A stretch of DNA of 64,000 nt from Candidatus Gastranaerophilales bacterium. GTDB lineage: Bacteria; Bacillota; Clostridia; Lachnospirales; Lachnospiraceae. Positions 1 to 10,700 of the stretch are shown here, piece by piece. How positions within the stretch are numbered: position 1 is the stretch's first letter; each line of letters begins with the position of its first letter. The DNA is taken from the NCBI GenBank assembly GCA_023663225.1, contig JAMPHU010000001.1:62001-126000 (forward strand), given 5' to 3'. Under the pieces are notes generated by a model, which saw nothing but the letters and a program-made list of their open reading frames with translations, searched no databases and was not told where the DNA came from. The position numbers and the translations under genes were made by a program.

Positions 1-6
1 GGAGAC

Positions 7-306
7 ATGTCATGCTTTGTTCAAATAAACGATGTTTATGACATTAGTGTTGAAAAAAATATAGGGAAAAAAAGATACAAAATGCTGAATGTCTTGGAAT
101 CAAATCACATAAAACCGGCGCCACCGGATAGTCCACGCCAAAAACAAATTTGCGATTCCATATGGGGAAGGATATTATGGTATTTTGCAAATATTTTCAA
201 CAAGGAAACTCTACCTTATGTTAGTCCTTCGGAAAAAGATGACTGGTTGGAAGATCAAGTTAAAATTGTCAAAAGTTACTGCAAGTTTTGCGAACAAATT
301 GAATAA
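7..306 (+). CDS. Small protein of unknown function (possibly 5'-truncated)
   Basis: This 99-residue ORF has no family I recognise. The ATG at 7 lies only two bases after a GGAG, which is too close for a normal ribosome binding site. The reading frame stays open to the window edge, so the true start may lie outside. The composition is AT-rich like the next gene. The stop is 17 bases before the start of the 909-residue NTPase-HD gene and both are on the plus strand, so they are probably co-transcribed. A C-terminal CKFC pair is visible but is not enough to call a zinc site. Function unknown. Confidence 0.5.
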   Translation: MSCFVQINDVYDISVEKNIGKKRYKMLNVLESNHIKPAPPDSPRQKQICDSIWGRILWYFANIFNKETLPYVSPSEKDDWLEDQVKIVKSYCKFCEQIE

Positions 307-323
307 ATAGGGAGGAAACGATC

Positions 324-3053
324 ATGACAAGTGATGCGGAAAAATTGTTGAATTTTATTCACGATAAGCTGAGAGGGCGCAATGAAAGAGAACTTGTCTT
401 TAAGGCGGAAGATCTACAGGAAATTGCAGATGCTCAGACAAAAATCGACAGACTGCTGGAGGAATTGAAAAAGGCCCAATCTATCGAGACGTATGAATTT
501 TTCAGCAATCGAGGGATACGGGTGCGGCTATTTCCAAACCAATCCACACAATCGGATAAAAAAGTTAATACTTCTCCGAAAGGCAGGAATAAAACTTTAG
601 TTGACAGAGAAATTGATGACCTGGTAAAGAACAAATTTTTAAAAGAAAGGGAACACAACATTCAAATGAGTTTAGAGACATTAAACTCTTATTCTCATTT
701 GTTTCATTATTTTATCTGCGTTCAAAATGATAGGTCTGTAAAAGTGGATGTGGATAACTATTTTGAATTTATTGCCAATAAAGTTCATGAAGCTAATAAT
801 GAAGATTATATCAAGGTTTTAGGGCCTGACGGTACCGGAAAAAGCACATTTTTATCCATTCTATATAGGTACTTATATTATAAGTTCAGCAAAGGGACAT
901 TAACGGAGTATCCTTTTTATATTAATCTGCATTATTATGACAGCAATATCACTAATGCAGATTCCATGGAAGAATTAAATCGCATGGTGGAAGAGGAAAT
1001 GCGGGAAGATCTGAATATATTGGTCACATATAGTCAGAAAAACCCAAATACTAATTTTATGATAATTATCGACGGGAATGACGAATATGACCGATCAAAA
1101 CTAAAGTCTGGAACTTTTTTAGAAAATATTTTAAAGCAAATTAAGGGCCACAAAAAAATAATTTGTTTAGGCGAAAGGACAAACATACATTTTTATAAAG
1201 AGCGAGGGGATTCCAATTTCATAGATAAGACAACCACTTATACATTTTTCTTTTCTCCCATTTTTATGAGCGAAAAATCAAAGCAGACAGAAGTAATACA
1301 AGAATTTTGCAAGATGTTCCACAATCAAAATCAAGTAAGTAATATTATCTCTTGCATTGAAAAGTTTAAAATTAAAGAGATCGATCATAATCTTTTGACT
1401 GTTTTCTGTGATGTTTCAAAGAAAACAAATTTAGAGAATATTTCTTCTGTCAGCGAACTGTATTATCAATATTGCTTGGATTATTTGGAAGGAGATGATA
1501 AAAAATTAGAAATCAGCGTTAATCTGGCTTACCAATATTTTATGACCAAAGATTTTATAACGCAGCATGATATAGCTATACATTGGAGAGAGTGGGAATT
1601 GGTGCATCAGCACAAGACGATTTCCAACTATCTGTTGGCTGTTTATTACGCAAAATTAATACAGAGGGGAGCCGTTGATGATGTTGGACAGTTTGAATAT
1701 ATTTTTACCAATGGGATCAATGTCTTTCTCAAGTCCCTCTTGAATCGCGGAAGGGAAAAACAAAAAAAGACCCTGGTTTTTTGTAGAAAACTGTTTGATA
1801 AGGGCGGTTTCATGGCCCAGTCTCAGGCAGCATATTTGGTCGGACGAATCCGAAATTCGGATTTGCAAAGGACAGCGCAAAACATGCTACAAGAGCAACT
1901 GCGGAATTGGAATCTAAGAGAGGCGAGAGATAATAAAGCGAGAAGGGAACGATATTTTGTAAAAAGATCTATTTTGGTCAGCCTTCTTTATTTGGGAGAT
2001 TACACCGCAGGAGAAACACTGTTAAAAGATCTTTTTGAAATACCACTAATGAATGAGGTGAACAGAGCTTTTTATCTACAATATTATGAAGACATCACGG
2101 ATATGGAAACAGAAAAGGTAAATCTTGAAGATAATGGTAAATGCAGAATTACAAATACCACCAGTGTTTTGTTTAATTATATCAACCTGCATCTTTTGAA
2201 AAAGGAATCTGAAGGGACATGGAGCGAAAAGGAACTCTTTGAATTTCAGATTCAACTGTTTACCATATGCTCTCTTTTACAACAAAGAATGTATAAAAGC
2301 CAAATAGCAATGGAAGTAGAGAAATTATCCGATGTAATCTCTCGGACACTGCGTGATTATAAAAGCGATTTAGCGGATAGTATGCAGGCCTATATCACGA
2401 TGCTGCAAGAAGATATTAAAAAAGGTTCCTATCGCAGTGAAGGACATTTGTATGATGAGCTATATGCCTTGAAAGAGCTTCAAAGAGCAGGATGGCTAAA
2501 AAAAATCAAAGCCGGATCTATACAAGTGGACAGATATGAGAATGTGGTAGAGCATACTTACTATGCCTGGCTGTTAGGAATGTTGTATTTGCCTGATGAT
2601 AAACCGGCAGGAAATGCTTACAAAAAATATGAAAAGAAAAAGGTTCTAAACTGCCTTTTGATACACGACTTGGCAGAGACCTATGTTGGCGATATGTTGC
2701 CAGAGGATAAGACAAACGAGGCAAAAGAAGCGGAGAAGGAACGCATGCAAGAAATCTTTATGCATGATACCTATCCCGGCATCGGAGACATGAAGGCCTA
2801 TAAAAAGATATGGGAGGAATTTGAATCGGATTCTAAAGATATTAACGGGCGTATAGCAAAAGATCTGGACAAAATACAGGCCATCTATCAATTCTGTGTT
2901 TATAAAAGGATGGGAGCAGTGTTTGATGAAAAAAAGGAAGCGGAATGGAGAAAGGAAAAGAATAAAATCAAAACCTTTTTGGGGAAAGAAATCCTGAATA
3001 AGATTGTATTAAAACCATTTAAAGATATCTTATCACCGGATCACAACACTTGA
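324..3053 (+). CDS. P-loop NTPase fused to C-terminal YfbR/HDDC2-like HD phosphohydrolase
   Basis: The start is well supported by GGGAGG 8-10 bases upstream. Residues about 167-175 form a Walker A motif (GPDGTGKST), and a hydrophobic strand ending in DGNDEYD near residue 250 looks like Walker B, giving a STAND-like NTPase layout with a long helical middle. Residues about 718-880 form an HD domain: VEHTYY near 741, IHDLAETYVGD near 779 and KDLDKIQA near 846. This order (H, HDxxE, D) matches YfbR/HDDC2-type 5'-deoxynucleotidases. Inference: nucleotide binding or oligomerisation by the NTPase controls an HD enzyme acting on deoxynucleotides, as in phage defence by nucleotide depletion. It converges on the minus-strand GHKL-PRTase operon. 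The fusion is unfamiliar to me. Its substrate cannot be read from sequence. Confidence 0.8.
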   Translation: MTSDAEKLLNFIHDKLRGRNERELVFKAEDLQEIADAQTKIDRLLEELKKAQSIETYEFFSNRGIRVRLFPNQSTQSDKKVNTSPKGRNKTLVDREIDDLVKNKFLKEREHNIQMSLETLNSYSHLFHYFICVQNDRSVKVDVDNYFEFIANKVHEANNEDYIKVLGPDGTGKSTFLSILYRYLYYKFSKGTLTEYPFYINLHYYDSNITNADSMEELNRMVEEEMREDLNILVTYSQKNPNTNFMIIIDGNDEYDRSKLKSGTFLENILKQIKGHKKIICLGERTNIHFYKERGDSNFIDKTTTYTFFFSPIFMSEKSKQTEVIQEFCKMFHNQNQVSNIISCIEKFKIKEIDHNLLTVFCDVSKKTNLENISSVSELYYQYCLDYLEGDDKKLEISVNLAYQYFMTKDFITQHDIAIHWREWELVHQHKTISNYLLAVYYAKLIQRGAVDDVGQFEYIFTNGINVFLKSLLNRGREKQKKTLVFCRKLFDKGGFMAQSQAAYLVGRIRNSDLQRTAQNMLQEQLRNWNLREARDNKARRERYFVKRSILVSLLYLGDYTAGETLLKDLFEIPLMNEVNRAFYLQYYEDITDMETEKVNLEDNGKCRITNTTSVLFNYINLHLLKKESEGTWSEKELFEFQIQLFTICSLLQQRMYKSQIAMEVEKLSDVISRTLRDYKSDLADSMQAYITMLQEDIKKGSYRSEGHLYDELYALKELQRAGWLKKIKAGSIQVDRYENVVEHTYYAWLLGMLYLPDDKPAGNAYKKYEKKKVLNCLLIHDLAETYVGDMLPEDKTNEAKEAEKERMQEIFMHDTYPGIGDMKAYKKIWEEFESDSKDINGRIAKDLDKIQAIYQFCVYKRMGAVFDEKKEAEWRKEKNKIKTFLGKEILNKIVLKPFKDILSPDHNT

Positions 3054-3092
3054 GAACACGCTCATAAAACATAGTTGGCGTTTTGAATCAAC

Positions 3093-3148
3093 AACCCCGC
3101 TGCAAGCAATAGGGCATCAGTCTTGCCCTATTGCAGAGCCGCGGGGTT
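3093..3148. terminator. Bidirectional terminator hairpin between convergent genes
   Basis: Long near-perfect stem: AACCCCGC at 3093-3100 pairs with GCGGGGTT at 3141-3148, and an inner GCAATAGGGCA pairs with TGCCCTATTGC. It lies between the stop of the NTPase-HD gene and the stop of the minus-strand DUF2971-like gene, whose stop codon overlaps the hairpin end. Confidence 0.8.
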
Positions 3149-4232
3149 AAAATATGTACGGAATCCTGGAACGGCTCAACAAAATCCCATCCTTCGTAAG
3201 CTCGCATTTTCCCATCTGTTCTTTATAAGCTTCATCTAGTCCATCCAACATAAGTATCTTTTTCCGGATATCCAGAAACGTTTTATAACGGTTATTTTCA
3301 TCCAATAAATACCCGCTGTTTTGATCCCATACCTGCTGCACTTCTTGGGGCATTTTGCCGCAAGATATGAAATACTCCCAACACCGCTCCTGGTATGCCC
3401 TCCCACCAAGTTTTGGCACACGCAGCGAAGTGTTGTTCAGGAAATGAAGGACACTGTTAAATACTACCTCCTGGTTAAAACCCGGGCCTATCACAATCTC
3501 ACAAACAGGCCATCCGCCCACACATTCCACATCGAGATAGGGTTTTAAAACATTTTCACTATTGCGATAGTCGATTCGAAAAGGTGTTTTCCACTGGCGC
3601 TGCTCAAACACAAGCCGATACTCCTCTTCCGCACGAAACTCTGCCCGTTTGACATAAGGAGTCATCTTTTTCCAGATTTCGAGATAATTTGCCTCCATGT
3701 CCTTTTGTGTAACTTCCATGCTATCGTCCGTAATCTTCTGACAGATTTCTTCTGCAACTTTTTGGTATGCTGCCGGTTCCATCACATCTTTTGTACAATA
3801 ATAGACTTTTTGTACTGTTACTTTTGTTTTGTCATCTGTCAGCGGTGTTCTCTCTCCGCCTTCCGCAGAATATCCTCTAAATTCTTCTCCTCCGCTAAAA
3901 TTCATTCGAATACTGACTCCGGACTCCCCCGCATACATGGACCACTGACTCAGCAAATCTCTCGCCTGTGAAAAAGAAATAGAGTAACTGGTTATCTCTT
4001 CCGATAGCGCTGACTTTAACATTTCATCGGAAATCATCCGGTTTTTGTTTTGTCCCTTAAAAATTTGGTCCTTAAAAATATAAAACAACTCTTTTAATCC
4101 GTTTGCATATTCTTCCGAGTCATTCATATATTTGAGATTGGTTGCATATATATTAGCGTCTTTTAAAATATACTGCATTGTTTCCACTTTGGTATAATAA
4201 TATAAACTCAAGTCTTTTTTCTTTTCAGCCAT
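3147..4232 (-). CDS. DUF2971-like protein
   Basis: 361 residues. The N-terminal stretch LYYYTKVETMQYIL followed by a NDSEEY segment, and near residues 90-110 the pattern LLSQWSMYAGESGVSIRMNF, are typical of DUF2971 proteins, whose biochemical role is not established and which often occur in accessory and defence loci. No membrane segment or signal peptide is visible. It is the last gene of a three-gene minus-strand operon. Its start overlaps the end of the 164-residue gene by 8 bases, which suggests translational coupling, and no strong independent ribosome binding site is seen. Family assignment is by motif recognition only. Confidence 0.65.
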   Translation of the reverse strand: MAEKKKDLSLYYYTKVETMQYILKDANIYATNLKYMNDSEEYANGLKELFYIFKDQIFKGQNKNRMISDEMLKSALSEEITSYSISFSQARDLLSQWSMYAGESGVSIRMNFSGGEEFRGYSAEGGERTPLTDDKTKVTVQKVYYCTKDVMEPAAYQKVAEEICQKITDDSMEVTQKDMEANYLEIWKKMTPYVKRAEFRAEEEYRLVFEQRQWKTPFRIDYRNSENVLKPYLDVECVGGWPVCEIVIGPGFNQEVVFNSVLHFLNNTSLRVPKLGGRAYQERCWEYFISCGKMPQEVQQVWDQNSGYLLDENNRYKTFLDIRKKILMLDGLDEAYKEQMGKCELTKDGILLSRSRIPYIF

Positions 4233-4719
4233 GCTTTAACCCTAAAACTTTCTTTTTGATATATTCATAATCAAAAATATATTGATCCTCCTCCACATCA
4301 AGTACGGGAATACAATGGTCGTCAAAGGTTCTATTGACCAAACTGATAGAATCAACCCCTGCCGTCGTATAAAACCATATCCTGTTTTCTCCGGCATCCT
4401 GTTTTTTCTTTGCATAGACAACATTGATTCGATCACCAAAATACTGCGAACGGTCTCCCGGCAATGATAAATGAAAGAAAAACACCATATCCGGCTCTGC
4501 ATAAAGTTCATCTAATTTACTTTCAAACCCAAGATTTTCTATATCCTTAAGTTCGACGCCAAGACTCTCGCATTTCTCATTTACCTCCGAATCCTTCTCC
4601 GGATCATACCTGTCTCCGTGGTAATAAATTATCGCAATATCGCCTATTCCCAAACCCTTCAACTTTGCTACAGCATCCCACAGAACCCAAGGCCTATACT
4701 CCAAAAAAGCTATTTTCAT
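4225..4719 (-). CDS. Unknown 164-residue protein between GHKL-PRTase and DUF2971-like genes
   Basis: The start follows GGAGG with normal spacing (ATGGAGGAAAACTATG). The protein begins with a beta strand (MKIAFLEYRPW), then alternates hydrophobic strands (IGDIAIIYYHGD, MVFFFHLSL, RINVVYA, RIWFYTT) with predicted helices, so a Rossmann-like or receiver-like alpha/beta fold is plausible. I do not recognise the family and see no catalytic motif. It sits 24 bases after the 2040-residue gene and overlaps the DUF2971-like gene by 8 bases, so the three probably function together. Confidence 0.6.
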   Translation of the reverse strand: MKIAFLEYRPWVLWDAVAKLKGLGIGDIAIIYYHGDRYDPEKDSEVNEKCESLGVELKDIENLGFESKLDELYAEPDMVFFFHLSLPGDRSQYFGDRINVVYAKKKQDAGENRIWFYTTAGVDSISLVNRTFDDHCIPVLDVEEDQYIFDYEYIKKKVLGLKHG

Positions 4720-4743
4720 AGTTTTCCTCCATTCTTTTCACCA

Positions 4744-7700
4744 TCATTGTTCTTCGAACCCCTCATATCTCTTTGCTAAAATGGGGATATCTACACAAAA
4801 ATAAGTCTTCCCAGCACCACCCTCCTCCTTGCTTACTCTAATATAATACTCCTCGGACGTCATTTTTTCAATCATTGACTTTAATTGAATCAGTTTATTT
4901 TTCTTACACTGCATATCAGGCAGATCATCAAGCTGACCCGCCGCATCCCTAAGCTTTTTCTCCAGCATGGAGCTAATCATACTCCTGATATATCTCGAAA
5001 CACTCCAAAGAGAAATTCCCCTCTCCCGACGCGGCGGATAAAGCTGCTCTGCGTTTATTTCTTTCAACGTTTTTTCTGGAGCTGAATCTCTATTTTCCAA
5101 TTCTGAAACTTCACTTTCGAGTTTTGAAACTTTATTTTGAGGTTTTGAAACTTCATTTTCTATCCGCAGATACCCGTCACTCGTCTTTTTCAAACATACA
5201 GTAATTCTATCCATTCCTCCATTCATATCTTTTTCTTTAACGCCTCTGTTCGGTCCTGCTGCATTGATGATCAACGCAAACAGTAGCAAAAAGACCTCGC
5301 TCACCCCATATGCCTCCCCAAAAGATAGAATTTGTTCCTTGGCGAGCATATCTTCATCATCCATTTTTACATATAATTCAATTCTCTTTGTCGTCTCTTC
5401 GCGATCCACTATTATGAAAGAAGACTCATCGCGGAACGCGGAAAAAACCTTGTCACATTCCCGAAATGTCACGCCTGCCCATCTACAGTAATAGTCTTCC
5501 TTCAGACTGCTTCTATATACCTGACTGACATGAAGGTCTGAAAGCAGCGTCAGCACATAGGAACGATACTCCTTACTCTTCTCGGCATCATGATTAAGCA
5601 CACGTTCATAATGCGCAGTTCTAACGCTCAATGCCGTATGCGAATGGGTTCTCTCCAGTTCGGACAACATACTCTTCTTATCAGCGAGAATCAATTCAAA
5701 AAGGTAGTCTATTCCTTCCTCATTAAAAACAGATTCATTCAGGCAGTTGTTCATACACAGTAAATTACGCAGTCTATGCCAGATTTCTGGAAAATTTATT
5801 TGGTCAAACTCTACATAAACCAACAGTTGTCTCTGTTCTTCCCATTGCGGTTTCGCATTTCCAATCTCCCATATTACGTACTTTTCATCACCATCAATAT
5901 AAAGTCCCTTGATCTTCTGTTTATTCCTCACATTGTGATATTTTTGCATTTTCTGGGCAATATCAATTTCCGCACCTTCTATAAATATAAAATCTTTTGT
6001 TTTTTCACTGCCTGCAATCGTTAAATATTCTTTGCGCTTTTGAAGCTGCATCTTCAGTTCTTTTCCATCCTCGCCCAGATGCGTCTCCACCAAACGGTTA
6101 TACTGCTCTCTCAGATCATCTTCCCATTTATCACACTCCATCGGACATTCCAAAAGCAGTTCTACTTTCCTTGCGTCCAAAATTGTCTTCATCAGATTTA
6201 CAATTTCGTGGCAAATACCTTCGATTTTTTTGTCCGACAACTCGGAACCGCGAGTTGTGGCATAATGCCTGCACTGATTCAACAGCTCGACTCCGGCCAT
6301 TACTTCCTTTCTGCCATTCTCCGTAATGCTATTCTTTTGTTTATCATATAAATTAATATCGCTCAACACGGATACAAAATCCCTGTATGCATTTTTTCGA
6401 AGTTCATCATCCAGAGGAAAATCCAGGCTTTTCCTGCATAGCTTTTCCAAACCATCATAATATGCCCGTGTGTTCTCCAATAACAGTCTTCCCAATATAT
6501 GCTCCGGCAAACCTGAAATATTCTCTTTTCCACAGATTTCATGACTGAACCAAGCGCTCTTACTGGTATCAGAACTCACTCCCAAAAGCTTTTTGGTTTG
6601 CTGCAAAAATCGCAGATACAAACGTTCTCTCTCATCTTCTGTGTAACCGGATGCAAAATCAGATAACTTTCGTATATTCTCCACCCTTATGAAATAATTA
6701 CCCTTCATCTCTGTAAGCTGCTTTATCAACAACTGCAGCAGATCAAGTTTCTGCTTCGAAGTAAACTCTTTCTGTATCATCTGTTCCAGAACCACACTGA
6801 ACGCTTTCCGGCAACGCTTCAAATATTGTTTCTTTGTCCCCTTCAATAATATAGATATTGTTTTCTGACCAAGCAATCCTTCCGCCAATACTAACTGCAC
6901 GTCAAAAACAGCCTCTTTAACGGCTTTATCGAACACCAAAAAGGGCCTGGATATAACCTTTAAATAAGACATAAAATATTCAAACGCCGTGCTCTGTCCC
7001 TGAACTTTTTTCCTGCCCTCATAGTCTGTACTCAGCAAAGACAACAGACATTGTATTGCACTTTCTTTCCTGTTTCCGTGCTGCTCCCCAGACAATGCCA
7101 TTGTCGCCATGTGGCAGCAAAACATCCTCCGAAATGCCTTCTCCGGCGACTTTACAATTTCGCTTTCTTCCTGTTTATCCCTTAAATGCTTTACCTTGAA
7201 TTTCTCATGCTGATCTTTCCAGTATTCAGCCATCCGCTTCGTTGCCGATGAAAGATATAAAGTCTTGGATTCACGCTCCAAGCGACACAATATACAAGAA
7301 TCCCCATGATTTCTCATCGATGAAACATGCAAGGTTCTGTATGCCAGAAAACTATCTGACAACTGATCTTCACTTTTGTTTCTGCTGTCCCAGCATCCAA
7401 TATACTGTAATCGGCTCTGCTTGGAATTGCGATCCAACAACACATATACTTTTTCAAAAATATGAATATCCTTTCTTTTTCGATTTTTATTGTAACGTTC
7501 CACAACACTGGATATCAGACTTTTTGCGCGAAAATATGTTCTGCCTGTTATGATACTATCATCTACATAATATATCTTTATTATTTTACTTTCATCTTGC
7601 TCCAGAAGTCTTACAAGCACCGCCAAATTGGAATATTTTGCACATATATTACTTCTGTACTCCTTATCTACATCCGCCCTTATCACCAACGCCGCCTCAT

Positions 7701-10700
7701 GGAATACAAGACGATTTATGCTCTCCAAAAACCCTGCGTTACTGTAATGCGAGGGACAAAATAGGATGTGATATTCATTTGCATTTATATGAATTTTAGG
7801 CACTTCATTTCTAAGCCATGCTTCGATGCTCTGTTTTTGTTTCAAGAACAGTTCATCCGTCTTAAAATAATACAGAAAATGATTTTCACCCCTTTGCGTA
7901 TGAGAATAAACCAGAGTTCCTCGCAATACCGAAAGTTTCTCTTCCTCATCCTTTATCCTATCATATGTAAAAACATCGCCAGACTCTTTATCATATAAAC
8001 CAAATGATTGATTAGGGATGGTCGAAGCAGCATTCACTTCTACCAGTGGAATCTCATCCAACGAATTCTCCGGAAAACAAAGTTTACAGTCAATCGCTTC
8101 ATAATAATCCACTTTAACAGCAAGAAAATAATGAGGAATAGGCTTAATATCCAAATTAATTTTGTTGAAAGTCTTCTCTGTTTCACTAATTTCCCAGTAC
8201 TGGTTTTCTTTTTGGGACCCCACCAGAATCATAGCATAACTTAATATGATATTTTGGGCACAATCTTTACCATTATCCTCACAAAAAAGCGTCAATAATT
8301 TTTCATGCGTTTTCAGGGTTGAATTTATTGGCACAATACATATAATTTTTCTGTTTTGGAAATAATTCTTTCTCTCTTCTTTTTCCTGTTCTTTTCTCTT
8401 CTCTGCCCCTTTCTCTCCTTCTTCATCCTCCCATTCCTGTTCGTCCGGCGCGAAGGAACGACTGTATCTTATCCTGTCAACATGCGAAAAATCTCTGTGA
8501 TCAGATTCTCGTTCCAAAATAGCATAGTCAATATCTTTATCCGGACACAATAAAGACAAAATGTTTACTGTTTCCACAATTAACATTTCTGAATAAAGCG
8601 CATAACTATATAAAGTAACCTGTTTAGCCTGCTTAAACGGATCCTCCACCAAAATCTTCTTTGACAATAAGTATGCGAATCTGGAAAAAAACAATCTGTT
8701 GCTAAACAAAAGCTCCGCTTCGTAAAAACTATCAATATGAATTGTTGAGCCAAGCCGCATATGCGTATTATTGATCTTGCAGCCAAATTTCTGCTCCTGG
8801 ATATCTGTCTCCAGAATTTGCAGAGTATATTGTTCAAAAATAGTACATTTTAGTCTATCTGACGGTGCCTCATACAAGATGTCATACGGCGGAATACCTC
8901 CCTCATTCAGCTTTTGATCCTCATACTGGTCTTTGTAAGCTGAAAGCCAACCGACACCCATATACTCGCTTCCGGAATAACAATTGGCCTGATTTGCCCA
9001 TATGGTTTTTTTATAATGTCCCGGAATTATAAAACAACATTCAATTGGGGTCTTGGTATAAAGCGCTATCACAAACTCCCGATGTTCATAAAAGTGCGCC
9101 AGATCAGACATTCCAAAATATACAGACATGGTCTGTTGAAATACCGACACAAATTCACCCGTACAATTATAAAACACGTAATCCGCTATTTCTTTATCAT
9201 AAGACGAAATCAACAGTGCTTTTGCTATATACTCAGCACTTCTGTCTGGCATTTTCTCAACAGATATGTATTTGATTCTTCTCTGCTTTTCTGCGGAATA
9301 CCTATCTCCTGATAGTTCTCTCGCCAATTCCGCAATCATTGCCTCCTTCTGTTCCTGACTGTCAAATTCCAGTCTTTTTGCATCAAGCTTCGCCTCTATA
9401 CAATCATATCCCTTGATATACTCTTTTATGTTCTCTTCCAGTTCAATATTATAGTCAATTCCTATTTCTGCCCGATGAATCTCTTCTTTTCTTTTTCTAA
9501 CAGGGAACAAAACTGTATAACCTGTTCCAGGCATACATAACGCCGAACTGTATTCAGAAAACCGATAATTTTCTCCTTTCCCTTTTACATGTGTCCTGTG
9601 ACTATAAAACCCAAATATACCGTCGTTTTCTTCGACAACCTTTCGAAAGATTTTTAACCCAATATGCTTACCTATATTTTCTGAATTGCAGTTATATTTT
9701 TTCAGTGCGCTCTGCACTTGTGTGCCCCGTACATCCTGTCGTTCTGCATCAACAAGGAAATCAATCGGTTCCAACTCTTCAAGCTCTCTCCGATCACTTT
9801 CGCTCATATCTTTCCGGAAATTGTCGGCCATATTTCCCGAAGTATTAACGCCGGCATAATCCGTAATCAGGATCTCTACATATCGGCCAGAGGGTCTTTC
9901 TAACTCATATCGACTGCGCAGATATTGTGAATCAGCCTCGTGCATACGTATCGCCACTCCTCCGAATCCTGCCGTTGAATGACTGATAACATTCTCAATT
10001 AGCTGCTCACATCCGGCGGCACGCTCCCGCACCGCAAAGTAACATTGATCAACATCCTCATAAGTACTATTCCGCCAAAATGCTTTATAGGAAAAGGAAT
10101 ACACAAACAAAAGAAAAGTAAAGATATTTCCTCTGCAAAGTATCTCGCTAAACCGCTCTGCCATTTCCTCCGACACACATTTTTGGGCGGAGTTCAGCAA
10201 TTTCAATCCCCCTCCAAGAACAGGGAAAACAGATTCGTCTCCAACGTCTCTTCCCATAAGCGCTTGTTGAATCATTGATTTTGAAATTACAGTTTCTACA
10301 TTGTCCAAAAAGCCTTTTTCTTCTCGGGAAAAATATTGAAACGGCATAAAATCCATTAAATTTCCCATGCGATTTTTTTGAAGTCGTATTATTCCGCCGC
10401 CCTGAGACTTTTTATAAAAGAAATTGTTATAAAGATTCTCCTGGCAGCAACTTATACCATATAAGAAGTGAGAAGCTTTAAAATAGATACTCTCTTCCCC
10501 AGATAAAATAGTAAAGATCTTTTCTTTATCAAAAAACTTTTTCATCAAGCAATCATATTGTAAGTCAATAATATCTTCCAGCGAATTTTCTTCAATCCAA
10601 AGGCAAAAATAGATATTATAATCTTTCACAACGTTTAAATTATCCGGTTTTGTGATAGACTTAAAATCGTTCAAATGTTGTAAGACATACTCCGCTGCTG

